Below are positions 46,550 to 58,100 of a DNA stretch of 64,000 nucleotides, one piece after another. Position 1 is the first letter of the stretch. Each line of letters begins with the position of its first letter. Source of the DNA: Metridium senile (taxonomy: Eukaryota; Cnidaria; Anthozoa; Actiniaria; Metridiidae). Where the stretch lies: NCBI GenBank assembly GCA_949775045.1, contig OX459101.1, positions 2,658,501 through 2,722,500 on the forward strand. The letters run 5' to 3'. Made by a program: the position numbers and the translations under genes. The notes beneath the pieces are model-generated. The model made no database searches. It saw only the letters and a list, made by a program, of their open reading frames with translations, and was not told where the DNA came from.

Positions 46550-47165
46550 TACCCTGGATTCCAGAGGTTTGAGAAATTTTTACGATTTAAAGTAGTTTCG
46601 AGGACTATTTTCAATGTATTTTTTTTGTTTGTTAGAGTATCGTTCCACAAACCTCTGGCCACTCGAGACATCTCCAACGGACGGTGTTTGTTTCACGTCA
46701 TTTCCTGTCAAACCGGTTTATAGTGCCAAATTTGCATGTCTACGATTTTCTTTATCCAGTTGGCAAAACTGAGAATACATCTCTTCTCTTAATAAAATGG
46801 TAAATTGCTTCCTCCTGCACATAATTTAGCTCCCGTATTTTTGTGTATTTTGATGCTAGATCGAACTGTTTAGCGTTGTGAAATATACCAATTGTAATTG
46901 TAGAAACCGGTTTAGCATAAGATGCGTCATAATCTGCATGTAGGGCCAATCAAAAATGACCTTTGGTGGTTCCTATGGCGATCAAATGACTAGCCAATCA
47001 GGAAGCGGATAAACTTCTTCCGGAAAGCCGGAAAAATTTGATTCGAGTGGCCAGAGGGGCTCATCGCTCCGCGACTCGATCATCGTCGCTTCGCGACTCA
47101 ATAACTCGTCGCGAAGCGACTAGTATTAATTCCCTATAAACGAAAGCCCCTCTGGAACCAGGGTA
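46550..47165. mobile_element. 616-bp element with 9-bp duplication, Mutator-like
   Basis: TACCCTGGATTCCAGAGG at the left and CCTCTGGAACCAGGGTA at the right pair with one gap. GGACATAGG lies directly on both sides (46541-46549 and 47166-47174), and the LINE reads continuously when the insertion and one copy are removed. An inner inverted pair (CTCTGGCCACTCGA, TCGAGTGGCCAGAG) lies at about 46660 and 47043. It carries a RecQ-like helicase fragment. Confidence 0.85.
46740..46949 (-). pseudogene. RecQ-like DNA helicase N-terminal fragment
   Basis: About 66 codons open on the minus strand end in LNYVQEEAIYHFIKRRDVFS and VLPTG, which matches the start of RecQ-family helicase domains (a conserved Gln in the Q-motif region, then the Walker A loop PTG-x-GKS). 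The Walker loop is broken: the codon after PTG is TAA and the expected Gly is Arg, although the Lys-Ser pair is still there, followed by a second stop. No ATG starts the frame. It lies wholly inside the 9-bp-duplication element at 46550-47165, so it was either captured or left over from a helicase-coding parent element. Confidence 0.68.
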
Positions 47166-47705
47166 GGACATAGGCAGAGCTGAAGTACTATAAGTTGTAA
47201 CATATGTCAGTCAAAGATAGGACAATAGCTTCATCTGCTACTTTCAACAGTTTTGGACTGGTGTTTCCAGAGGCTTTATCGTAACTCAGTTTTGAAATCT
47301 GGCTGCGAATTGCTTCACTTGTCACTATGGATGGCTGGTTTCTGGGCTGGTTTCTGGGCTGTTGATCGTCGAGTGTGCCGCGTTCTCTTGAGTTGTAAGC
47401 GGGAAACTCTACTACAGTAGAGAAGTGGTCCTTAAGGATGCTTGCCTTTTCATGATCACCAGTAGCGAGAGTATTGTCATCTCTTCGGAGAGCACAGGAA
47501 GACGCCTCGTTGATATGGTCTCCAGTAAGATTTTATATCCTTAACTTCATCAAACTGCATTTTGTAGTAGCTTTTGCTTTGCGTACTTCTGTTGTCAGTT
47601 GGTTTCTTAGATCTTTATTTCTTTCCATTTGGCAGCATCATTGGTCTTGATGGCAGTACGGTATAGCTTAATATATCTTTGGTTCATCTTATGTCGTAAT
47701 TGAGG

Positions 47706-48125
47706 CTAGGTATGATTACTAACGATAAATAAGGACACTACATAACTTGAAACTGTCTTCTTCACATTTACGTCCCCAATCTTTCCTTAGTCGATAATTC
47801 TTTGTTAAACGTATTTCGAATTGTTACAGAGAGAACCGTTTAATATTCTTCGAACCAAAACAAATTTTCTCTAAGCAGTTAGGGATGTCTAGCGGAATAA
47901 CCAACCATGGCCACTGCATTAGACAACAACCAGCCCTGAATCATGACAACCTTGACGTAACACCAGCAAATAAAAGTCATAAAACAAAATGACATGCTGG
48001 CACCTCGGCAATGGGCTAATATATTTATCGGCCAATATTTTTGCTAACAAAGGAAACCTTCTTCAGGGCCAGGGCTATGTTGAAGAAAAATACTTTGGCA
48101 GCTCCTTAACCCTTTGACGCCAGCG
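47706..48125. other. Non-coding stretch, nothing recognised
   Basis: Between the 5' limit of the LINE similarity and the target duplication of the next transposon. No supported feature. Confidence 0.5.
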
Positions 48126-48128
48126 ATT

Positions 48129-48447
48129 TAGTCCATGGGCCAAGTCATTTTTCACTACCACTCGAGGGGACGAAGGGTGCCATATATCAAATTAAAGCTT
48201 ATCACGAGCTGATTTCAAAAATATATGATGGCAACGCTGTATGAGTAGCTTAAGGGAGTCACGTGACTTTGAAGTTTGCATAATTAGCATAAATTAGTGA
48301 AATACTAAAACCTTATATTCAGCAAGTAATTTTGTACAAACTTCAAAAAATAAAAAAGCATTAGATAGAATATAATGCCTGTAAAGTATTGTACCACTTT
48401 TAAGGGGAAAATAGTCACGTGACAGTGACGTCACTTCCGGTCTCGGA
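48129..48447. repeat. Left terminal inverted repeat of the Academ-like element
   Basis: Runs from TAGTCCATGGGCC to GACGTCACTTCCGGTC, with CACGTGAC motifs (E-box and palindromic) at two places. The following 48540-48790 repeats its inner part (CTAAAACCT, AGCAAGTAA, CACGTGA, TGTCACTTCCGGTTTC) with much more divergence. Confidence 0.85.
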
Positions 48448-48943
48448 CGAAAAATGTTATTTTTTAGTCATTTTTTCAAATATTTTTCCTTTTTAACTTG
48501 ATTCGATTGAAACATACAATCTAAAACAAATATAAGCTTATCATATATACATTTCAAAAATGTATGAGGGCAATGATGTAAGAATAGCTTGAATGAGACC
48601 CAAAATTTACATGATTGTCATATATATTAGAAAAATACTAAAACCTCGTTTTTAGCAAGTAAGTCTTTATATATTGCATAAAATGAAGAAGACAAAGATA
48701 GGATATGATATCTGTAAATTATTCTATCACTTTGAGGATAAATCGTCACGTGATGGTGATGTCACTTCCGGTTTCGGTTTTGTTTAAGGTGATTCAAATA
48801 TATACAATTCAAAGCATTTTTTGCAATAAACACGCTCAAAATATATAAAATTAACGTTATTTTAATTACATGTTTGACTAACATTTAAACTGTGTTTTTA
48901 GAATGATTGGTGTATATTAATAACGTTACACTTGTACTAGTAT

Positions 48944-51900
48944 TTAGTCAAAGTCAAAATCTTCTTCATCTAGTTCGACATTGTCCTCTTCATCTGGTTG
49001 GTTAGAACAAGTTGTTAGGCGGCAAAGGTCAGAGCACTTTAACCCATTTCGGATGCAGTCACATGAATCATCATTACAGGCTTTCTTACACATACATGAC
49101 AAAAGCTCTATTACAGCTCTGGGTGCTGGGAGTCCACTCATCCAATCTATCACCAATCTCTGTTGAGCTCCTTCACCTTCGAGCGTCCAGCCATGACCAA
49201 CTGGAGATGGAACGTCATTGTTTCGTAGAGAATTTCTCCATATCGCGGCTTGATAATTGGCTCGCCGGCAATGCTTATGCAAACTGTCTTTGCATGGAGG
49301 GAGCTGATGGGAGCTGATGGGATTCTGCTTCACCTGAATGAATATACATGTATACATCATGGGTATGGGTGGAGAAAAGTAATTTTTGTCATTGTTATTT
49401 ATTTGTCATCAAACTCTGTGCAAGCTAGATTTATATGACAATTCAATTAAATAAAAAAAAATAGCTTACTATTATTAACATTATCAGTACCTTTCTTTGC
49501 ACAGAATACCGCATATCTACATTGGTTAACGTCTGAGGCGCCCTTCTTTGCGCCATAGATATCGCAGACAAATGCCTCTAGCTGCATCAGAAGGTCTTCG
49601 GACATCAACCAGTTTTCTCCAAGTTGCTGGAACGTGCGTTGGTATTCATTCTTGCTCAGTAACTTCTTTAGGGGCTTTACTTTGCCAATCCCTGCAAAAG
49701 CACTTACAGCATCACAACCTGTGAATGCGTGCAGACCTGGTAGTGCTTTGCATACATCTTGGCTAATAACGTGTGCTATTTTTCCAATGTCTACATACCG
49801 AGCGTTCATTTGGGAAACACAACGCTGATAAATAGGAACATTAATGGAAAATGAAAATGCTAGGCACAGAATTCTAACATCTGTGTCTTCTGATGATACG
49901 ATGATAGAACGATACCGCCGCTCATTTGCTGCATGCTGCACATGTAGAAGAAGTCGTGTATCAGCCTCCTCTTGTTCTGATTTTAGCTCTTCTTCTTCCT
50001 CCACTCTCTCAGTAGTCATCTTGTAGCATCGGCTACCACATGTTACATGCAATTCCTTGTCACCTAGTCTCTCGCGACTCAATGCTGTTTGCCAGTGTTG
50101 AACAACAAATCTTACAAGACTTGTTTTGTTGTCACCATTGCGTAAAAAGTTCTTGAACTGCTTGACCTTCTGGCCAGCGGCAAGGTTCTTAAAGGTTATT
50201 GCGTCACTCTCACCTCTAAGCTCTCTTTCTGCTGATTTAATGGAGATGTCTCTATACACATCAAATACCACATCCACTCTGCTGCTACCATAACCCTCGT
50301 GCAACACTCTAGATAAAATTTTGTCTGCAATCTCACCGAATGTAAGATAATCTACCTTCATCTTTTGGACCAGAGCCATGCCATCAATTAGGTAAGCTGA
50401 AGGCCTTGTTACTTCTTCTGTTGGTTGTATCAATTTCTCTAATTCTTTTCCCAGTTGTGCCTTGTTGGTCTTGCGGGGAAAGCCATTGTTGCAGGCCAGA
50501 GAAGCAGGAAGAGGGCCTAGTGGGTGCTTTAATACATCTTGCATTTGTAGATTGCGACTTTCAGCAATTATGATCATACGTGCAAACAAATTTCGATCAG
50601 CACGCAGAACAGTTTCTGTGCCTTTTCCCTTTGCCACCGTCTTGGCCTTTGTTAAGGTAGTGAAAGTTTTCAGATTTTGCTTCTTTAACTTGTCGTGAAA
50701 TTTAACTGTTGGGGGTTGGGATTCCATATGGGTCTTCTTGAAATCAGCGTAGGCAGCCTCTCCAACTTTATAGGCGTTTGCAAGATCCTCTGCTATAGCA
50801 GGAGTAGCCACAGCTCCTGTTGAAATGCTGGATAGTTGCGTGTGACCTCCAAATGGATCTGTCCAGTTCTTGATTAGATCAACAATTGCGGCAACATCTT
50901 TCTCATCTTGGGTAATGCGAGATGAGTGAAGATCTGCATGCCCGTGCTTTCCTTTGGCATAGCCAACCATTTCTCGCAAACTGCGCAAGAACAGAGTTCT
51001 AAATTCCGCTGTCAAGTAGTACCTCTCTACGGCTCCTGGTTTCAAACTAAAACCCTTGGTGCCCCCCGGCGTTTGCGTATCCTTATTCACAGTTTCCTCA
51101 AGAGTTTGATCTACAGGGATTCTTCAAAATGTGTTCTCTTTGCTCATTTGAACTGAAAACCACCATTTCTCATGAACTCGTGCACTTGAGGGTGCTCATC
51201 TGGTAGACTTGTCATATCGCTATAATAAGCTGACATGTATCTGGCGTAGTTGATAGCATTGTACGAAAAGCACCAGGGAAGCATCTTGCGGACACACGAG
51301 AGATGAAGTTCCCAATTCCCTTCTCTAGAGGCACGGATCATGTGAAGAAGTAGCTCAATCATGTCTATATAGGACATCCAGAATGCTGAAAGGGGACCAT
51401 TTGTATTTCGGAGATGAACAGTGTATTCCGCAAAACGTTCCGAGAAAAGCTGGAAAACTCTACTCTTGAAAACGTTATCGTGTCTGTCTTTACACAGATC
51501 ATCAGCTAATGTGCCGATGTCATCAAGACATTTTATCACGCAGCGACTGTCCTCTGGGTGCGAATTGTCAAGCCAGGGATAAAATCCTTCCAATGCCACC
51601 CTTATGAAGGCTTCGTAAGCCAGTTTGTGCACGCGAACACCCCTGTTATAGTTTCGGCCTTCCAGAACTGCAGACACGGAGCCCTCAGCCACTACCCCAG
51701 CTTCAATCAATAGGTCCTTTAGACCAGCGTCCTGGAACCTTTTCCCGATGACAGAGATTAATGTACAGAGAGTATGGAAGGTTCCGAGTCGTAGAACTAT
51801 GGGCTTGAACTTCTCATACTCCTTGCACTTCACCTCAAACGCCTTGGCATAGATCGCCTGATCGAAAACACATATAATGCTTGTAAGATGGAGCGAGCGC

Positions 51901-53985
51901 ATGATAGCAAGTGATCGGTTGAGGGCTTCATTGACAGTGGAAACATCAGTGGCTGGCGCGTTTATGGTTGGCAGATAGCCAACATTACTGGCGATGATGG
52001 CGTCTTTATCGTGAACCTTGATGTTAAACCCAGTCCAGCTGCAGACCTTTTGCTGGTGGGTTGCATAATGTAGGCGGGTGAGGATGAACAGTAGATTTTT
52101 CTTTCTAAACTCTTTAAGAATTTGTTCGCCGTCAATCTCCTTCACTTTTCTTGGCGTAGGCCCAACTCGCTTTCCGATATTGTAGATAGGTAGTGGCTCC
52201 TCTGGTGCAGAGAATGACCTTTTCTTTGTCTTGCTCACTTTGGGGACTACTATTTCTTGATGAGGCCCGTACGTAACAGGCTGGACAACGATACCATTAA
52301 CACGATGCGATGTCCCACCTCCGGACAGAGTTCCCTCGAGCCTATCAATGTTGTCAAAGGCGAGAACGGTATTTTGACCTGGGTATATGTTGTTTGGAAG
52401 AGGGACGCCATCTTCAGGTGTCATGGCAAGCTTTTGTAGGCAAAGGGATGTATCAACCTCTTCAAGTTGAGAATAGGATATGCCATGACCAAGGCGGTTT
52501 AGAATCTGTATAAGCTCAACATTGCCTGAAAGAGATTGTGAATAACTTGCAACCAACTGTATAAACATTTACAATAAAAATTGATAATAATGAAATACCT
52601 GTTAGCGATTTCACTGCCGAGGGTAACAGAATGTGTTTTGCAGGCTTGTATCGACCACGGGTTATACCAAACATAAGGTCTTGGCCAACAGAACTGCTAA
52701 GCCAATTCATGCGTTCACTGAGCTCTTGATCATTACCACCAAGAACGTGCTGAAGAAAGGTTGTCATTAGAGTAGGTGCGTCACTGTTTTCCTGGGTGAT
52801 ATTTGAGGGGTGTGGGGGCCACTCTTGTTTGGCGCAGTGTTGTCTTACAGACAGCCTAATCTCACTAGCTACATCTTTTAAACTTTCGCCAATGTGTGAA
52901 CGAGAGGCTCTTAAAGCGTTTACTTCCTTTTGAAGACGGTGGTTTGATAGAACTAGCTGATCCCGCATAGCCATCTGGGTAGACAATAACTTTGTTTGAT
53001 TCATTTTGAATGAAGTGTAAGGAGTCTCCAAATTCAATGCTGAGTTTTCTTCTTAAGTGATTCATAGTTGATGGCTTGATTTCCATTACTCCAGACTCCA
53101 ACATCCACCCCTTAAGCATATCACTCAATTTTACAAGTTCTATTATATTACTATTCTGAAATAAGTCATTTCTTATATAATCGCATAATCTAGAAAATGC
53201 GTTGAGTTCAGCTTGGGTATAACTATCACGAAGTTCTTCCGTATCTGCTGTATTAACAGACTTGCTGTTTTCCCTTGTATAGTTCTTATAGCAGGAATGA
53301 TGCCAGTGAGCTTCGGCTGCAACCAGTTCTCGACTCGCTAGGGCCAGGATTCTCGTGTCTTGTTTTATCTCTGCAACCCTTCTCACTGTGTCATCGACTC
53401 TGAGCTGTCTTGCTAGTATCAAACCCTTTCTTGATTTTGAACCTTTGGTGTACTTCTCTTTCTTTTCACAAAAGATGCACTGTTTCTCGTATACTCGGGA
53501 GCTTGAAGTACTTGGCTTTCCTTTAAATAATTTTTTTTTTTTTTGATCATTTAACAAACCGTAATTATACTTTTCATAGCACTGAATACAAACAGGATAT
53601 ATAAATAAATAGTGTCATAACAAATTAACACAAATTCTGCAATGCTTTGTTTAAGATTATCATTGATATGTATTATTCAGTTTAACAGTGCATCCTACCT
53701 TGTCTTGATGATACCCTCTCTGAATGTTGACTATTCTCCAGCTCAACCTCATCCTCTTTCACACTATAACGCTTTCTCTTCTCAAATAGTTCCAGGTCAC
53801 GTTTGTGAGTAAAAGCACTTCGACACTTGCGATGATAGAATACATCATCAGGAAGTTGATCATCCCCAACCTCAATATTTAGGATGTCCCTGTGATTTCG
53901 AATTTCAGCAGCGTTTTTCAAAGTTTGCCATGAATTGATATCATTTGGACTGATTAATTTCGTGTTGTCATCAGTACAATATATG
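48944..53985 (-). pseudogene. Transposon protein with XPG/FEN1-like nuclease and Cys-rich tail, disrupted
   Basis: Minus-strand exons: about 53985-53699, 53520-52599, 52525-49491 and 49333-48944 (GT-AG, phases agree). N-terminus: CTDD, then FYHRKCRSAFTHKRDLE, a second CIFC and HHSCYKNYTR, likely zinc-binding. Middle: HILLPSAVKSLTG, GHGISYSQLEE, FDNIDRLEGT and HRVNGIVVQ, the probable catalytic core. Then NKDTQTPGGTKGFSLKPG and a nuclease-like part with EEADTRLLLHVQ, SSEDTDVRIL and FTGCDAVSAFAGIGKVKPL, which parallels the acidic and helix-hairpin motifs of XPG/FEN1. Tail: CMCKKACNDDSCDCIRNG, a CXC-like cluster. Lesions: a one-base shift near 52955-52985, a lost T in the run at 51156-51159, a TGA at 51124-51126, and a 10-bp tandem duplication at 49301-49320. 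The family is common in cnidarian genomes; this copy cannot make a full protein. Confidence 0.78.
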
Positions 53986-54334
53986 TATCATACAATAGGG
54001 TTTTTCAGTTCTTTGTCTTTTATAGGGTAAGCTTGACTCCATGTTTTTCACATCTTTGATGTATGTAAAGACGCAAAAACAAAATGGCTGCCTTCTGAAT
54101 TAATGCCCAGTCTTTTAACGAGGGTAATACCACAGGTAGACCATAATGGTGATTAATAAATAAGATGTCATACATCTAAAATAACACTAATTATCTTATC
54201 TTTTAAGGTTTAAATATGCTATAAATTGATTTTGTGGATTATATAACACAAAAAAGTAATAATTGTTTATAACCTAGAAGAACAAAATAAGAATATTTGG
54301 AAAAATGGGGGGGGGAAAGCAAAAAACTGGCATT

Positions 54335-54666
54335 TTTAGGCCGTGACCGGAAATGACGTCATTGTCACGTGACTATTTTATCCTTAAGAGTGGTATAATA
54401 CTTTACAGACATTATATTCTATCTATGGCTTTTTATTTTTTGTAATTTGTACAAGATTACTTGCTGAATATAAGGTTTTAGTATTTTTCTAATTTATGCT
54501 AATTATGCAACTTCAAGGTCACGTGACTCCCTTAAGCTACTCTTACAGCATTGCCATCATATTTTTTTGAAATCTACAAATGATAAGCTTTAATTTGATA
54601 TATGGTGGCCTTCGTCCCCCCGAGTGGTAGTGAAACGCCATTTTTCGCCACTTGGCCCATGGACTA
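54335..54666. repeat. Right terminal inverted repeat of the Academ-like element
   Basis: Complement of 48129-48447, ending GGCCCATGGACTA. Only one copy is present on this side. Confidence 0.85.
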
Positions 54667-54669
54667 ATT

Positions 54670-55114
54670 ATTATTGGAGTTTTTACTGTTTTTGATGCGA
54701 AAAGTTTAAAAATCGATTTCTATTCTAAATAAGGCGTTGTCAGGGAAACTGTTGCTGTTTCGAACTACCGATGGCTCAAGGTTTCCAGGAACGCCTTGAT
54801 GATTTTAGCTCGTTCAATTACGAGTCAACACTTTGACCCTGAATTGAGCTAAAATCCAGTTTATAAGTGCTTTTTTCAGTCATTTTCTACTACAAGAGTC
54901 CCTAGTCATGCATCATTAAGTTTGTCTAGGTGGTAAAGACGCTCTTTTGGACGAATTCAAAGGTGGAAGACGATTTTACAAGGAAAATAGCGCCAGCCGT
55001 TGTGTCCATTGACAGTGACGCCGTTGGAATAAAATCGCTTTCCTGGTCGTCTTGTAGTAGATACCAAAACCAACCAAGGCAATTGTATTGAGTTTCGACT
55101 TGTAAAGATGGCAA
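54670..55114 (-). other. Transposon flank with a short open frame at the array edge
   Basis: A 62-codon minus-strand frame at 54926-55114 has balanced codon use and spans the left edge of the 1013-bp array, so its first 20 codons recur in every unit while the rest occurs once. I do not recognise the product. The same DNA also gives a fair frame on the plus strand, so coding is doubtful. Confidence 0.25.
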
Positions 55115-58100
55115 TCAGTGCAATTTTTGTTCGGTTGGAGCGGGTGACTGAGCACTTATAAAAAATATGTAAAGAATTGGCATCTGGTCCATGTGCTGTC
55201 GAAAGTTTGTATAATTACCCATAATGCTTTTCGTTATTAAATGGAGAAAGGAGTTTTTTTTTTAGTTTGTAAACGTTTCGAATGAGAAAGGCTGTTTTTA
55301 TCAGAAAAAGAAAAGAAAAAATTAAAAAGAAAAAAACTCACGCGCTCTCCGTTCCCCACACCCAGCTCGTCCGAAGGGAGGAGAGAACCAGCCCCTAAGC
55401 TATAAATGGTAATTCCTATACGTAGACTAACTAAGCGTCACTCGATTTATACAATTGAAAAATCCTAGTCTTTCAGGGCAGGTTTATTGTTATGCTAATC
55501 TTATTGTTCTTATTCCCAGTGGGGAGTAGGGTCAACTCGCGCATGCGCATTCAATGTGATATCGCATTGCAAGCGAGTTTCATCCAAGACAACCCACACG
55601 TTGTAGAGGGTGCTTGTTTTATGCTTCGGATGGAACGTAAGACTAATCACTTTGTATTTAATACTCAACTTGTTGATTATTGCTCTTGCGTTTGAAATGC
55701 ATGGATGCAGTAGGAAAGAGTACCTAGACAGGTTATACAGAGGCGCGCTGCTGCAATCATTGAAGGCAGTGAAAAAAAATAGACAAAATAAATTAAATCT
55801 AGATCTTACTTTCTCCTCATCCATTTGACAGAAATTTTCCGTAGAATTGTATGCTGGTATACAAATGCCTAAATAGTCTAGCCCGGGCATATACCTGTCA
55901 AATGAGCAGTTCCGGTTTTCTAGTCAATTCCACTGATTACAACACTAGTAGCAAAGATCTGCAGCTTCGCTCACCGTTAGCAAGAACTGCTAAGTACCAA
56001 TCTTCGCAAAATTTTGAATCTTCGTTTCGCTACAACGGGGCAAAAACATGGAATTCCCTACCTGCCAATAGTAGATACCAAAACCAACCAAGGCAATTGT
56101 ATTGAGTTTCGACTTGTAAAGATGGCAATCAGTGCAATTTTTGTTCGGTTGGAGCGGGTGACTGAGCACTTATAAAAAATATGTAAAGAATTGGCATCTG
56201 GTCCATGTGCTGTCGAAAGTTTGTATAATTACCCATAATGCTTTTCGTTATTAAATGGAGAAAGGAGTTTTTTTTTTAGTTTGTAAACGTTTCGAATGAG
56301 AAAGGCTGTTTTTATCAGAAAAAGAAAAGAAAAAATTAAAAAGAAAAAACTCACGCGCTCTCCGTTCCCCACACCCAGCTCGTCCGAAGGGAGGAGAGAA
56401 CCAGCCCCTAAGCTATAAATGGTAATTCCTATACGTAGACTAACTAAGCGTCACTCGATTTATACAATTGAAAAATCCTAGTCTTTCAGGGCAGGTTTAT
56501 TGTTATGCTAATCTTATTGTTCTTATTCCCAGTGGGGAGTAGGGTCAACTCGCGCATGCGCATTCAATGTGATATCGCATTGCAAGCGAGTTTCATCCAA
56601 GACAACCCACACGTTGTAGAGGGTGCTTGTTTTATGCTTCGGATGGAACGTAAGACTAATCACTTTGTATTTAATACTCAACTTGTTGATTATTGCTCTT
56701 GCGTTTGAAATGCATGGATGCAGTAGGAAAGAGTACCTAGACAGGTTATACAGAGGCGCGCTGCTGCAATCATTGAAGGCAGTGAAAAAAAATAGACAAA
56801 ATAAATTAAATCTAGATCTTACTTTCTCCTCATCCATTTGACAGAAATTTTCCGTAGAATTGTATGCTGGTATACAAATGCCTAAATAGTCTAGCCCGGG
56901 CATATACCTGTCAAATGAGCAGTTCCGGTTTTCTAGTCAATTCCACTGATTACAACACTAGTAGCAAAGATCTGCAGCTTCGCTCACCGTTAGCAAGAAC
57001 TGCTAAGTACCAATCTTCGCAAAATTTTGAATCTTCGTTTCGCTACAACGGGGCAAAAACATGGAATTCCCTACCTGCCAATAGTAGATACCAAAACCAA
57101 CCAAGGCAATTGTATTGAGTTTCGACTTGTAAAGATGGCAATCAGTGCAATTTTTGTTCGGTTGGAGCGGGTGACTGAGCACTTATAAAAAATATGTAAA
57201 GAATTGGCATCTGGTCCATGTGCTGTCGAAAGTTTGTATAATTACCCATAATGCTTTTCGTTATTAAATGGAGAAAGGAGTTTTTTTTTTAGTTTGTAAA
57301 CGTTTCGAATGAGAAAGGCTGTTTTTATCAGAAAAAGAAAAGAAAAAATTAAAAAGAAAAAACTCACGCGCTCTCCGTTCCCCACACCCAGCTCGTCCGA
57401 AGGGAGGAGAGAACCAGCCCCTAAGCTATAAATGGTAATTCCTATACGTAGACTAACTAAGCGTCACTCGATTTATACAATTGAAAAATCCTAGTCTTTC
57501 AGGGCAGGTTTATTGTTATGCTAATCTTATTGTTCTTATTCCCAGTGGGGAGTAGGGTCAACTCGCGCATGCGCATTCAATGTGATATCGCATTGCAAGC
57601 GAGTTTCATCCAAGACAACCCACACGTTGTAGAGGGTGCTTGTTTTATGCTTCGGATGGAACGTAAGACTAATCACTTTGTATTTAATACTCAACTTGTT
57701 GATTATTGCTCTTGCGTTTGAAATGCATGGATGCAGTAGGAAAGAGTACCTAGACAGGTTATACAGAGGCGCGCTGCTGCAATCATTGAAGGCAGTGAAA
57801 AAAAATAGACAAAATAAATTAAATCTAGATCTTACTTTCTCCTCATCCATTTGACAGAAATTTTCCGTAGAATTGTATGCTGGTATACAAATGCCTAAAT
57901 AGTCTAGCCCGGGCATATACCTGTCAAATGAGCAGTTCCGGTTTTCTAGTCAATTCCACTGATTACAACACTAGTAGCAAAGATCTGCAGCTTCGCTCAC
58001 CGTTAGCAAGAACTGCTAAGTACCAATCTTCGCAAAATTTTGAATCTTCGTTTCGCTACAACGGGGCAAAAACATGGAATTCCCTACCTGCCAATAGTAG

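Larger units (their letters stand above)
43344..47705 (-). pseudogene. LINE reverse-transcriptase remnant split by two transposons
   Basis: Reading the minus strand from 47705 to 43344 and skipping 44691-46508 and 46550-47165, the fragments form one decayed non-LTR retrotransposon protein. They run from a pre-RT linker (DNTLATGDHEKASILKDHF) through SWKIAKVSPIFKK, NYRPI, SPYQWAYNKGLSSE and VVFFDFKKAFD to the catalytic YADD at 44208-44219. The C-terminal part has FYYKVILPAVTYGQLIWGS, YDTPRTQ, FSMRDTGYFLRGSN and a final LNQLPDKAKNK. Many stops and frame changes show it is dead. Neither an endonuclease domain nor a 5' end was found. A different family from the LINE at 10536. Confidence 0.82.
48129..54666 (-). 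mobile_element. 6.5-kb DNA transposon with long inverted termini, Academ-like
   Basis: 48129-48447 and 54335-54666 are inverted copies, about 320-330 bp long at roughly 85-90% identity by eye, starting TAGTCCATGGGCCAAGT. ATT lies directly outside both ends (48126-48128 and 54667-54669). The only gene inside runs on the minus strand and encodes a protein with an XPG/FEN1-like nuclease region. Academ elements are known for 3-4-bp duplications and XPG nuclease domains, so Academ is the best fit; the name is from recollection of the superfamily, not from a search. A diverged extra copy of the inner terminal repeat lies at 48540-48790. Confidence 0.72.
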
